64,000 bases of DNA, taken from assembly GCA_051746985.1 (NCBI GenBank), contig JBNJFP010000015.1, positions 5,000 through 68,999 on the forward strand, given 5' to 3'. Below, piece by piece: positions 8,852 to 17,445 of this stretch (its first letter is position 1; each line of letters starts with the position of its first letter). The translations under genes were made by a program, and so were the position numbers. The notes beneath the pieces were generated by a model that saw nothing but the letters and a program-made list of their open reading frames with translations, was not told where the DNA came from and searched no databases. This DNA is from Fodinibius sp051746985 (lineage in GTDB: Bacteria; Bacteroidota; Rhodothermia; Balneolales; Balneolaceae).

Positions 8852-9460
8852 TTAGATGGCATCGTTGTAATACTCATTCACTTGATCCCAGTTGACTAAG
8901 TTCCAGAAATTACTAACGTATTTTCCACGCTCATTCTGATAGTGCAGGTAATATGCGTGTTCCCACACATCAACCCCTAAAATGGGTGTTAGTCCATTCA
9001 TGTACGGACTGTTTTGGTTAGCAGTGGAAAGTACTTCAAGACCACCATTCTTATCTACGCACAACCAACCCCATCCAGAGCCAAATTGCCCGGTTGCGGC
9101 ATTGTTAAACTGCTCTTTAAAATCACTGAAACTTCCAAATTCTTCATCAATAGCATTCGCAATATCTCCTGTGGGATTACCACCGCCATTTGGTGTCAGG
9201 ATAGTCCAAAATAACTTATGATTGGCATATCCACCACCGTTATTAATAACGGCTTGTCGAATATCTTCCGGTACTTCCGTAATTCGCTGCAGCACTTCTT
9301 CGATTGGAAGATCGGCGAAATCGGAACCTTCGAGTGCCGCATTTACTTTATTGGTATATCCTTGATGGTGTTTGCCATGATGAATTTTCATCGTTTGTTC
9401 ATCGATATGCGGTTCCAAGGCGTCAAAATCATACGGTAGATCAGGTAGTTCGTAAGCCAT
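8852..9460 (-). CDS. sodA: Superoxide dismutase, Mn-type
   Basis: 202 aa with the complete Fe/Mn SOD fold. Metal ligands are His27 (KIHHGKHHQGY), His81 (YANHKLFW), Asp164 and His168 (DVWEHAYYLHYQ). Gln149 in STANQNSP is the active-site glutamine position of Mn enzymes, whereas Fe enzymes usually carry the glutamine earlier in the chain; Mn use is therefore the better call, though cambialistic metal use cannot be excluded from sequence. It converts superoxide to peroxide and oxygen in the cytoplasm; no signal peptide. A candidate promoter (9539-9569) lies in the region shared with the divergent transhydrogenase gene. Confidence 0.95.
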   Translation of the reverse strand: MAYELPDLPYDFDALEPHIDEQTMKIHHGKHHQGYTNKVNAALEGSDFADLPIEEVLQRITEVPEDIRQAVINNGGGYANHKLFWTILTPNGGGNPTGDIANAIDEEFGSFSDFKEQFNNAATGQFGSGWGWLCVDKNGGLEVLSTANQNSPYMNGLTPILGVDVWEHAYYLHYQNERGKYVSNFWNLVNWDQVNEYYNDAI

Positions 9461-9538
9461 AATAATGCGTTTTTGGGTTTTAAATAGTTATAAATAATAA
9501 AATTAAAAATAATATTAACTCCTTACGGTGCAATACCT

Positions 9539-9569
9539 TAAATTTAGCACCTTTGATACACACTCCCAA
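9539..9569 (-). promoter_or_regulatory. Candidate sodA promoter
   Basis: Read on the minus strand: TTG (9569-9567), 20 bases, then TAAATTTA (9546-9539). This matches the TTG-N20/21-TANNTTTG layout found before four tRNA genes here. It implies a leader of roughly 70 bases. Confidence 0.5.
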
Positions 9570-9655
9570 TCAAAAAACGGAGTCTATCGTTCCATTTTTG
9601 AATGATTTATTGCCAAGTCGAAAAAAGAAGAAATGGAATCTGATTTATTCTATTT

Positions 9656-9687
9656 TTGAAGTAGAAATTTAACCTGTTATTAGTTTG
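9656..9687 (+). promoter_or_regulatory. Candidate promoter giving a very short sthA leader
   Basis: TTG (9656-9658), 21 bases, then TTAGTTTG (9680-9687), one mismatch from TANNTTTG. The sthA ATG is only 12 bases past the element, so the transcript would start within a few bases of the start codon. Confidence 0.42.
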
Positions 9688-9698
9688 TATATTCTGTT

Positions 9699-11162
9699 AT
9701 GAGTCGAGATTACGACATTATCATTATTGGAAGCGGTCCGGCGGGATTCTCCTGCGCAATGCAAAGTTCTAAGTTTGACAAGAAGGTTTTAGTAGTCGAA
9801 TCCCACAAAAAATACTTGGGAGGCACGTGGATTAACACCGGAACCGTGCCCAGCAAAGCCCTGCGAGAAGCTGCACAAAACATCCTCGAATTTAACGAAC
9901 AATTTGGCGATCACGAACACAAAAAGCCGTACGAACGCTTTCAGATGGGCGACCTACTACAATACAAGCAGGAAATCCTCGAAAAAGAAAATCAAAAGGT
10001 TAAAAACGACCTAATCAAAAATAAGGTAGATGTCGCACGAGGTTTTGGCAGCTTAAAAGATGCACACACCGTTGAGGTCGAAACGCATATCGGATCAACC
10101 GAAACCTACACGGCCGATTACATTTTGGTGAGCACCGGCAGCAGCCCCATTCCGCCTAAAAATTTCGAGGTTGATAATGACAAGGTGCTCGACTATAAAT
10201 CAATTTTAGATCTTACGCACATTCCCCGACGGCTGGTTGTTATCGGATCGGGCGTTAATGCGTTTGAATATGCCACTACTTTTGCAGCGCTTGGTACCCG
10301 CGTGACCCTGCTTTGCGATCGGAAAGATTACTTAACCTTTTTGGATGCTGAAATAAAAAATCATTTTCGGGATTCGCTCAAGAAAAAAGGCATTAATATT
10401 AAAACTGATGTTTCCGTAGAAGGTGTCGCATTTAATGCGTTGCGAAATCATACCGAAGTAAAATTTCGTTCCCAGTCTGAAGATTCCCGACTACAGGTAA
10501 TAGAAACCGAACACGTACTGTTTTTAGGTGGACGCAAACCCATGGTCACTAATCTTAAGCTTGATACCGTTGGGGTAGAAACAGACGAGGATAATTTTGT
10601 CATTACCGATGAGACTTTCAAAACAAGCGTTAATAGCATCTATGCTGCCGGTGATATTACCGGCTTTCCCCGCTTGGCTTCGGCCTCTTTTTCGCAAGGC
10701 CGACTTGCGGCTTGCCAAATGTTTGGAATTCCCGTCCTGGATGTACCCGATCAAATTCCCTATGGCATTTATGCCATTCCTGAGATTTCCAATATTGGTA
10801 TCACCGAACAGCAAGCCGAGGAAATGGGATTGGATGTTACCGTGGGACGAGCCTACTTTAAAAATATTGCCAAGGGTAATATGAGCAGCAATAATGAAGG
10901 TATCCTGAAGTTAGTTTTTAGCACAGATTCCCTAAAGCTATTGGGCGTGCATATTTTAGGAGAAGACGCTGCTAATCTTATTCATTTGGGACAATCGGTG
11001 ATGTCTTTTGATGGTGATATCCGTTATTTCATTAATCACGTAATGAACTATCCCACGCTCAGCGAGGCATACCGCATTGCGGCCTTCAACGGGGTTAACC
11101 GCGTGTACAAAGCTGGCGTTAAGTATAAAAATATACTTGAGGATAAGAATATCGATAAATAG
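9699..11162 (+). CDS. sthA: Soluble pyridine nucleotide transhydrogenase (Si-specific)
   Basis: 487 aa flavoprotein of the disulfide reductase superfamily. IIIGSGPAGFSCAM binds FAD, and RRLVVIGSGVNAFEYATTFA is the NAD(P) Rossmann motif. At the site where lipoamide or glutathione reductases have CxxxxC, this protein reads GGTWINTGTVPSKALREA with no cysteine, as expected for transhydrogenases and against a dithiol reductase. The C-terminal HVMNYPTLSEAYRIAA keeps the family His/Glu region. It would balance NADH and NADPH in the cytoplasm. No Shine-Dalgarno is evident and a candidate promoter ends 12 bases before the ATG. It diverges from sodA, linking redox balance and superoxide defence by position. 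Confidence 0.9.
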   Translation: MSRDYDIIIIGSGPAGFSCAMQSSKFDKKVLVVESHKKYLGGTWINTGTVPSKALREAAQNILEFNEQFGDHEHKKPYERFQMGDLLQYKQEILEKENQKVKNDLIKNKVDVARGFGSLKDAHTVEVETHIGSTETYTADYILVSTGSSPIPPKNFEVDNDKVLDYKSILDLTHIPRRLVVIGSGVNAFEYATTFAALGTRVTLLCDRKDYLTFLDAEIKNHFRDSLKKKGINIKTDVSVEGVAFNALRNHTEVKFRSQSEDSRLQVIETEHVLFLGGRKPMVTNLKLDTVGVETDEDNFVITDETFKTSVNSIYAAGDITGFPRLASASFSQGRLAACQMFGIPVLDVPDQIPYGIYAIPEISNIGITEQQAEEMGLDVTVGRAYFKNIAKGNMSSNNEGILKLVFSTDSLKLLGVHILGEDAANLIHLGQSVMSFDGDIRYFINHVMNYPTLSEAYRIAAFNGVNRVYKAGVKYKNILEDKNIDK

Positions 11163-11352
11163 TTTTCTGATTGAATAGCCTCATCACAGAAACCCTCTTC
11201 TGCATTATGAATACGGTTACTCTTATCCGGCCTGAGGAATCCGTTAATAAATTTATTTATATCCCATCGAAATTGATGGGCAGACCGTTGCCGAATTGGC
11301 AAATAACATAACCATCGAAGCAAGATTGGGTTGGCTATGCAGTCGCTATGCA

Positions 11353-12063
11353 TTATGCATAATGGATGGCCATCGGCAACCCGGTTGAATCGGTAGGAGG
11401 ATCATCGGGAAGCGTTTTCAAATCTTTTTGTATTGATAGACGGGCAAACCAAGCCAGTGCCATTGCATCAACGATGTCATCCTCATCAACCTGGTTACGG
11501 CGATACTCCTCTTTGGTATCCCTAAAAAAATCGTCAGCATACTCACTGCGTTTTGTTAATAAACTCAGCCGATGACGTAACCCTTTTTTGGTGGCCTTTT
11601 TTTGAAGGATGGAGTTATTGCCATTTAAAATGCGAAAAAGCAGTTCGGGATGGCTCTCAAAAACCTTTTCCCGAAGGGCTTCATCCTCCTGTAAAAACTG
11701 ATCTACCGTTTTAATATTAGGAGTGATATTCCAAGCCTGGGTAGAAATCTTTTTCCCGGTAATTTCAAAACTGGTCATCGACGCTTCGGCATAAGTCGGC
11801 GAATATAAAGCCGGGCGAATAGGTGGATTGAATACGCTGGCCGTATAATCGGTGCCCAAAATATTTCTTAATTCTTCGTCGCATTGCCTGACGTATTTTT
11901 CTTCAGAAAGACCGATAGGAACATCAATAAAAATGCGATCGTATTCCTCGAAATACTCTTTCAGCTGGCCGTCGGTTTCCAGCAACCAAAAGCCCGCGCC
12001 CTCATCATCCAAACTTACTGCAAACCAACCTGCTCTACAGCCGTCAATTCCTAATGTTTTCAA
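11353..12063 (-). CDS. DUF429-family protein
   Basis: 236 aa. The N-terminus KTLGIDGCRAGWFAVSLDD and the strand IFIDVPIGL are the signature of the DUF429 family, which has an RNase H-like fold by family knowledge; acidic residues in GIDGCR and FIDVPIG would be the metal-binding pair. Function is not established. The C-terminus DDIVDAMALAWFARLSI is also conserved. aspS lies 11 bases upstream on the same strand, so this is probably the second gene of an aspS operon. The 190-base stretch between this stop and sthA contains two small hairpins (11264-11281 and 11290-11304) but no gene. Confidence 0.82.
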   Translation of the reverse strand: MKTLGIDGCRAGWFAVSLDDEGAGFWLLETDGQLKEYFEEYDRIFIDVPIGLSEEKYVRQCDEELRNILGTDYTASVFNPPIRPALYSPTYAEASMTSFEITGKKISTQAWNITPNIKTVDQFLQEDEALREKVFESHPELLFRILNGNNSILQKKATKKGLRHRLSLLTKRSEYADDFFRDTKEEYRRNQVDEDDIVDAMALAWFARLSIQKDLKTLPDDPPTDSTGLPMAIHYA

Positions 12064-12074
12064 ATCAACGCAAT

Positions 12075-13880
12075 TTATTTTTCTGATTCCTGTTCTTGTG
12101 CTGCTTTCTCGGCATACGTTTTAAGCTCAATATGCAAATCGTCAAGCTGTTCCTGATCCACAAAATCAGGACTATTATCCATCAGGCTCTGTGCTTTCTG
12201 ATTCTTTGGGAAAGCAATAACATCACGAAGGCTCGTGCCGGCCGTCAGTATCATCACAATCCGATCTACCCCGAGAGCAATGCCACCATGAGGCGGGGCA
12301 CCATACTTAAACGCATCCAGTAAAAAGCCAAAGCGTTTCTGTGCTTCTTTTTCATCAATACCCAATAACTCAAACATGCGGGTTTGCAGTTCCCGATCGT
12401 GGATACGAATGGAACCGCCTCCAATTTCATAACCATTTAATACCAAATCGTACGCCCGTGATCGGACCTCACTGGGATCATCATCAAGCTTATCTAAATC
12501 CTCAGTTCTGGGTGCTGTAAAAGGATGGTGCAAAGCATGATAGCGATGATCTTCCTTGCTGTATTCTACAAGTGGAAAATCGGTAACCCACAAAAAGTTG
12601 TAGGCCGCTTCATCTATCAGATTATGTTCTTCGCCCATCATCAACCTAAGCTGACCCATTTGCTTATATACGTCGGGCGAAGCACCTGCCAAAATAAGCA
12701 CGAGATCTCCCATTTCGGCATCAGCTCGCTCAACCATAGCCTCAACGGTTTCATCCTTTAAAAACTTACCAACGCTGCATTTCACCCCATCATCCTCGTT
12801 TAGCTTGATATAGATGAGACCCGCCGCCCCTGTTTCCTGCTGCACGCGTTCAGTCAAGCGATCGATGGCGCCACGCCCCATATCACCCTGCCCCGGAACG
12901 GTAATACCAAGTACGGCACCTCCTTTATCCACCGTACTGGCAAAAATATTAAACTCCGAGCTGGCAACCAGATCAGAAAAGTCAGCAAACTCAAGCCCAA
13001 ATCGAGTATCCGGCTTATCAGTACCGTAAGTTTTGATAGCCTCATCATATGTCATCCGCTTAAACGAGGTTTCGATTTCTTCTCCTACTGTGTCATTCAT
13101 GATCTTCTTCATGAGTCCCTCAGTCATTTCAATGACGTCCTCTTCATCCACAAATGACATCTCCACATCAATCTGAGTAAACTCCGGCTGACGGTCGGCC
13201 CTCAGGTCTTCGTCCCTAAAGCATTTTACAATCTGGAAATAACGATCAAAACCGGAAACCATCAGCAACTGCTTATAGGTCTGGGGACTTTGGGGAAGTG
13301 CAAAAAACTTACCCGGATTTACCCGGCTCGGCACCAGGTAGTCGCGTGCCCCTTCGGGCGTACTTTTCATTAGTACCGGCGTTTCGACTTCCAGAAAATC
13401 ATTGTCGTAAAAAAATGAGCGCGTTGACTGATAGAAATCCGACCGCATCATCATATTTTGCTGAATTTCGGGGCGCCGCAGATCTAAATACCGATACTTC
13501 AGGCGAAGCTCCTCACTCGTTTTAATACCGTCTTTTATCTCAAACGGAGTTGTTTCGGCCTTAGAATAGATTTCCAGATCGGTTACCCGGACCTCAACTT
13601 TACCCGTCGGCAATTCCGGATTAATATTTTCATCACCTCTTTTTTCAACAATCCCTTTTATACCGATCACATATTCGGTTCGCAGCTCTTCGGCTTTTTC
13701 GTGAAGTTTTTCATCCGTCTCATAAAACACAATTTGTGTAATTCCATATCGGTCGCGGAGATCAATAAAGATGACCCCTCCCAAATCGCGTCGGGTAGAT
13801 ACCCAACCATTGAGGGTAACTTCCTGATCGGTATTTTCAAGTGTCAGTTCAGAACAGTGATGCGTTCGTTTCCTCGTCAT
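12075..13880 (-). CDS. aspS: Aspartyl-tRNA synthetase
   Basis: 601 aa, the usual bacterial length including the GAD insertion domain. Order: OB-fold anticodon-binding domain (about 1-105, with LNGWVSTRRDLGGVIFIDLR), class II motif 2 (FRDEDLRADRQPEFTQIDVE), insertion domain, then motif 3 (GGIALGVDRIVMIL). It charges tRNA-Asp in the cytoplasm. Bacterial enzymes with this long form may be discriminating or non-discriminating for tRNA-Asn; the window does not decide this. The divergent neighbour is the response regulator gene, and DUF429 follows 11 bases downstream. Confidence 0.97.
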   Translation of the reverse strand: MTRKRTHHCSELTLENTDQEVTLNGWVSTRRDLGGVIFIDLRDRYGITQIVFYETDEKLHEKAEELRTEYVIGIKGIVEKRGDENINPELPTGKVEVRVTDLEIYSKAETTPFEIKDGIKTSEELRLKYRYLDLRRPEIQQNMMMRSDFYQSTRSFFYDNDFLEVETPVLMKSTPEGARDYLVPSRVNPGKFFALPQSPQTYKQLLMVSGFDRYFQIVKCFRDEDLRADRQPEFTQIDVEMSFVDEEDVIEMTEGLMKKIMNDTVGEEIETSFKRMTYDEAIKTYGTDKPDTRFGLEFADFSDLVASSEFNIFASTVDKGGAVLGITVPGQGDMGRGAIDRLTERVQQETGAAGLIYIKLNEDDGVKCSVGKFLKDETVEAMVERADAEMGDLVLILAGASPDVYKQMGQLRLMMGEEHNLIDEAAYNFLWVTDFPLVEYSKEDHRYHALHHPFTAPRTEDLDKLDDDPSEVRSRAYDLVLNGYEIGGGSIRIHDRELQTRMFELLGIDEKEAQKRFGFLLDAFKYGAPPHGGIALGVDRIVMILTAGTSLRDVIAFPKNQKAQSLMDNSPDFVDQEQLDDLHIELKTYAEKAAQEQESEK

Positions 13881-14095
13881 ACAATTTACAACTATCTAAT
13901 ATTTTGAATCCATTTTCAGAAGCTATGAAAATAAGTAATATGTGAACCAATCGCTTACCGTTATTTTGATGGAAAAACATCACCATTTTTAGCACAATTT
14001 TTCTGTTTCTGAATTTTACCATCTTTAGTTACCTTGCAATTAAATAAAGAAATCATAATGCTGCGTTTGTTCGGTACAGTAGAAAAGGCTAACCC

Positions 14096-14746
14096 ATGGC
14101 TGCTATCTCTGTTCTCATAGCTGATGACCACGAAATCGTAAGATTTGGTATTAGTACGTTTTTATCTTCATCAGACGATATAGAAATTGTTGGTGAGGCT
14201 TCTTCTGGGGAGGAGTGTATAGCATTATTTAAAAAAACACATCCCGACATCTGCATTCTGGATATCGACATGCCAGATAAGGATGGGATCGAAACAACAG
14301 AAGCCATCCGAAAGCTTAATACAGGGACAAAAATCCTGATTCTTTCAATGTACATTAACAAAGAAATTCTGCGCAATGCACTTCAAGCTGATATTAATGG
14401 TTACCTTCTTAAAAACACCGAAAAAGCTGACATACTACATGGCATTCGGGCTATTATGAAAGGACAACAGGTTTTTAGTGATCCCATATCGAACCTGATG
14501 AAAAAATCTTTTCTAAATAGTAAAAATGATCTATCGATTAATGATCACTCCATAACCGATCGGGAACAAGAAATTTTACAACTCATTGTGGATGGACTTA
14601 CCAGTAAAGAAATTGCTGAAAAGCTTTATATAAGCCCCCGAACGGTTGACACCCACCGCGCTAACCTTATGGAAAAGCTGGACCTAAGCAACATTGCGGA
14701 ATTGGTTCGTTATGCAATTCAAAACAAAATGGTTAGCATAGAATAA
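14096..14746 (+). CDS. NarL/FixJ-family response regulator
   Basis: 216 aa. Receiver domain (about 4-122) with the acidic pair Asp10-Asp11, phosphoacceptor Asp56 in ILDIDMPDKDG and the conserved Lys in GYLLKN. The C-terminal LuxR-type helix-turn-helix reads LTSKEIAEKLYISPRTVDTH. No sensor kinase is next to it, so it is an orphan in this window. The start ATG at 14096 gives the complete receiver; no clear Shine-Dalgarno is visible. Eight bases beyond the stop begins an inverted repeat with the 7-2-7 spacing that NarL-class dimers bind, and a strong terminator lies at 14861-14898. Confidence 0.92.
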   Translation: MAAISVLIADDHEIVRFGISTFLSSSDDIEIVGEASSGEECIALFKKTHPDICILDIDMPDKDGIETTEAIRKLNTGTKILILSMYINKEILRNALQADINGYLLKNTEKADILHGIRAIMKGQQVFSDPISNLMKKSFLNSKNDLSINDHSITDREQEILQLIVDGLTSKEIAEKLYISPRTVDTHRANLMEKLDLSNIAELVRYAIQNKMVSIE

Positions 14747-14752
14747 TTGCTC

Positions 14753-14770
14753 ATACGTAATTTTACGTAT
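14753..14770. promoter_or_regulatory. 7-2-7 inverted repeat, possible response-regulator site
   Basis: TACGTAA-TT-TTACGTA (with one more matching base on each side) is a perfect inverted repeat with a 2-base centre. NarL-class regulators bind 7-base half-sites spaced by 2, so the geometry fits, although the half-site differs from the E. coli NarL consensus. It lies between the regulator stop and the terminator, which is an odd place for an operator. Confidence 0.3.
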
Positions 14771-14860
14771 TTAAAATACCAACTTATAGCTATTGATGCT
14801 GGTGGATCCGTGAATTAACTTGTAAATGCAAATGGGGTAATAGCCGTCTGTAGATGATAT

Positions 14861-14898
14861 TTAGCAGTTATCTGTGACAGGATAACTGCTAATTTTTT
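14861..14898 (+). terminator. Strong terminator downstream of the response regulator
   Basis: TTAGCAGTTATC and GATAACTGCTAA form a perfect 12-bp stem with an 8-base loop, followed by six T. It leaves an untranslated tail of about 115 bases after the regulator stop and insulates the next gene. Confidence 0.92.
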
Positions 14899-14998
14899 GC
14901 CTTCCTGTTTTTCCATCAGTACCCTTCGTAACATCTCCCAAATCTGTTCGTAGTCCATTTTCCATGTAATTCATAAAAACTGAATGTAACTATTGACT

Positions 14999-15646
14999 AT
15001 GAACACGACGATCTCAAAAAGCATCACCCTCACCTCTTTTGCATCTTTCCTTTTCCTAATTTTTGGTGGTCTTAACACAATAAGCGCTCAATACGGATTG
15101 GCTAACGTCGAAAATGATACTTTAACAAAATCAGTGCTCATTCATCCTGTTATAGAAACTGGTAAGAATGAGGGCATTTATTCTAGTGAACACACTCATA
15201 AATCAAAACTCCGTTTGGGTGACCAACTTGCTCGGGACTTTACGCTCTCTGTAATGCAAGATGATGGAATGTCTAAGCGCTACAAAAATGAGGGTAAAGA
15301 AAATGAAGACTGGTATGGTTGGCGAGAAGATGTGTTAGCTCCTTTTGATGGTACAGTAACTCGGGTGCAACATCCCGACACCATAAATACCCCGGGAACC
15401 ATGAATCGGGAAGCAGATCCAGGTCTGATCTTTTTTCAGAATGATAATGGTGTTACTGTTATATATGCCCATGCAAGAGAAATTGAGGTAGAGAAAGGCC
15501 AACAAGTTAAAGTTGGTGAAGTCGTTGCTAAAGTGGGAAACAATGGAAATTCACGACTACCCCATATTCATGTCGGTGCCTGGAAAGATGACACACCCTT
15601 ACAGATTCAACTGGATTTATATGCCGAACAACGATATAAAAAGTAA
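14999..15646 (+). CDS. Exported M23-like (LytM fold) protein, first zinc motif degenerate
   Basis: 215 aa from the ATG at 14999 (a TTG two codons earlier is possible). Residues 1-32 are a signal peptide ending in TISAQ. The LytM core is visible in VLAPFDGTVTRV, VIYAHAREIEVEKGQQVKVG and GNNGNSRLPHIHVG, where HIH is the second zinc motif. The first motif, normally HxxxD, reads GDQLARDF here with Gln where His is expected, so metal binding and peptidase activity are uncertain. Some M23 members with this type of substitution are known, so it may act as a cell-wall binding or activator protein. It has its own transcription unit between two terminators. Confidence 0.75.
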   Translation: MNTTISKSITLTSFASFLFLIFGGLNTISAQYGLANVENDTLTKSVLIHPVIETGKNEGIYSSEHTHKSKLRLGDQLARDFTLSVMQDDGMSKRYKNEGKENEDWYGWREDVLAPFDGTVTRVQHPDTINTPGTMNREADPGLIFFQNDNGVTVIYAHAREIEVEKGQQVKVGEVVAKVGNNGNSRLPHIHVGAWKDDTPLQIQLDLYAEQRYKK

Positions 15647-15681
15647 CCTCGGTTAACACCCATCCCTTGTCTAAATACAAA

Positions 15682-15706
15682 AACCCGAAGCACAAAACTT
15701 CGGGTT
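15682..15706 (-). terminator. Terminator after tRNA-Met (bidirectional)
   Basis: AACCCGAAG and CTTCGGGTT form a 9-bp stem with a 7-base loop. On the minus strand it is followed by TTTGTATTT, 15 bases past the tRNA 3' end. It may also stop the converging M23-like gene. Confidence 0.85.
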
Positions 15707-15720
15707 CTTATCTATTGCTG

Positions 15721-15794
15721 TACCGTGGGGCGGATTCGAACCGCCGACCTCCGGGTTATGAATCCGACGCTCTCACCAACTGAGCTACCACGGC
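15721..15794 (-). tRNA. tRNA-Met (CAT), elongator type
   Basis: 74 nt cloverleaf on the minus strand. The acceptor GCCGTGG pairs with CCACGGT (one G-T at the end); the anticodon loop is TTCATAA with CAT; the T-arm is GGCGG-TTCGAAT-CCGCC. A31-C39 is the only stem mismatch. CCA is not encoded. The first acceptor pair and the lack of initiator features suggest an elongator, but a CAT tRNA modified to read isoleucine AUA cannot be excluded by eye. Confidence 0.93.
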
Positions 15795-15818
15795 ATTTGT
15801 GACTGAATCAAGAGTTGC

Positions 15819-15849
15819 CAAATATAAATGAAATCTGATAAAATATTAA
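15819..15849 (-). promoter_or_regulatory. Candidate tRNA-Met promoter
   Basis: Minus strand: TTA (15849-15847), 20 bases, then TATATTTG (15826-15819), an exact TANNTTTG element 24 bases before the tRNA. Confidence 0.5.
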
Positions 15850-15889
15850 GTGCTTTTTGAATAAAAAATTGTACAGGCATACAACTTTT

Positions 15890-15920
15890 TTTGAGGCTCA
15901 TCCAAATCGCCTTATTTTCA
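15890..15920 (+). promoter_or_regulatory. Possible proS promoter
   Basis: TTTG (15890-15893), 19 bases, then TATTTTCA (15913-15920). It resembles the tRNA promoters in this window but with a shorter spacer and two mismatches. Confidence 0.28.
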
Positions 15921-15966
15921 GCTATACAATTCAAATATATTCTAAGACTGAACCTCATTATTTCTC

Positions 15967-17433
15967 ATGGCAAAGAAAATCACCGAACGAACTGAAGATT
16001 TTTCGCAATGGTATCAAGATGTAATTCGTGAAGGCAAACTGGCCGACCACTCTCCTGTGCGCGGCTGTATGGTTATTCGTCCCAACGGATACGCTCTTTG
16101 GGAAAACATGCAAGATTCGCTGGACCAAATGTTCAAAGACACCGGTCATGAGAATGCCTATTTTCCGCTATTTATCCCTAAATCATTTTTATCCAAAGAA
16201 GCCCAACATGTCGAAGGATTTGCCAAAGAATGTGCCGTTGTAACACACAGCCGCCTGCAAAGTTCCGAAGACGGTGTTGAAGTTGATCCTGAATCGCGCC
16301 TGGAGGAAGAACTTATCGTTCGACCTACTTCCGAAACAATTATCTGGGATTCGTACCGAAACTGGATTCAATCCTATCGCGACCTCCCCATCCTTATAAA
16401 TCAATGGGCGAATGTCGTTCGCTGGGAAATGCGCACACGCCTGTTCCTCCGCACCATGGAATTTCTCTGGCAAGAAGGGCACACCGCTCACGCCACCAAA
16501 GAAGAGGCCATAGAAGAAACCAAGCAAATGCTCGAAGTGTACCGCACATTCGCCGAAGAATATATGGCCATGCCTGTTACTACGGGCGTTAAAACGGAAT
16601 CAGAACGATTTGCCGGAGCTGTTGACACCTATTGCATTGAAACATTGCTACAGGATAACAAAGCTCTACAAGCGGGTACTTCGCACTTTTTGGGACAAAA
16701 TTTTGCCAAAGCTTTTGATGTAAAGTTCCAAAGTTCGGAAGGACAGCACGAATACGTTTGGGCCACCAGCTGGGGGGTTTCTACCCGTTTAATTGGTGGA
16801 CTTATCATGACCCACTCCGATGACCAGGGCCTGGTAATACCTCCCAAATTGGCCCCTAACCAGGTAGTCATTGTTCCTATCTGGAAAAGTGATGAACAGC
16901 AGCAACAAGTGCTCGATTACTGCCAAGAAATCATTGATGAGCTCAAAGCACTAAACATACGCGTAAAGCTGGATGACCGCGAAAATATGAGTCCCGGCTG
17001 GAAGTTTAATGAACATGAAGCGGCCGGTATTCCCCTGCGGCTTACCATTGGTCCCCGCGATCTTGAAAACAACAACGTGGAGTTGGCCCGACGAGATACG
17101 TTGGACAAGAATATCGTAAGTCGCGAGGGCATCGCCCAGCGAGTAGATGATCTGCTGGATACCATTCAGGACGAGCTGTTTAAAACGGCCCAAAATCGCA
17201 TCAAAAATAACACCCACACGGTTGACTCTTACGATGCGTTCAAAGACGTAATCGAAAATAAAGGAGGATTCGTTTACGCACACTGGGACGGCACGGCCAA
17301 AACGGAGGAAAAAATAAAAGAAGAAACGAAAGCCACCATCCGATGCATTCCGCTTGAAGATGGCGAACAAGGCAAATGTATGGTTACCGGAAAACCATCC
17401 ACACAAAAAGTGCTATTTGCCCGAGCCTATTAA
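15967..17433 (+). CDS. proS: Prolyl-tRNA synthetase, archaeal/eukaryotic-like short form
   Basis: 488 aa class II synthetase without the bacterial editing insertion. RPTSETIIWDSYRNWI, then RWEMRTRLFLRTMEFLWQEG (motif 2 region) and GGLIMTHSDDQGLVIPP (motif 3 region) give the catalytic core (about 1-285), followed by the anticodon-binding domain. The chain ends in a tyrosine (LFARAY), a hallmark of the Thermus/archaeal type whose terminal Tyr reaches the active site. The C-terminal zinc module keeps only two cysteines (RCIP and KCMV), so zinc is probably not bound. It charges tRNA-Pro; the cognate tRNA-Pro(GGG) lies at 38157-38230. A PAP2-like gene starts 12 bases later. Confidence 0.95.
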   Translation: MAKKITERTEDFSQWYQDVIREGKLADHSPVRGCMVIRPNGYALWENMQDSLDQMFKDTGHENAYFPLFIPKSFLSKEAQHVEGFAKECAVVTHSRLQSSEDGVEVDPESRLEEELIVRPTSETIIWDSYRNWIQSYRDLPILINQWANVVRWEMRTRLFLRTMEFLWQEGHTAHATKEEAIEETKQMLEVYRTFAEEYMAMPVTTGVKTESERFAGAVDTYCIETLLQDNKALQAGTSHFLGQNFAKAFDVKFQSSEGQHEYVWATSWGVSTRLIGGLIMTHSDDQGLVIPPKLAPNQVVIVPIWKSDEQQQQVLDYCQEIIDELKALNIRVKLDDRENMSPGWKFNEHEAAGIPLRLTIGPRDLENNNVELARRDTLDKNIVSREGIAQRVDDLLDTIQDELFKTAQNRIKNNTHTVDSYDAFKDVIENKGGFVYAHWDGTAKTEEKIKEETKATIRCIPLEDGEQGKCMVTGKPSTQKVLFARAY

Positions 17434-17445
17434 AAAAATGTACCT

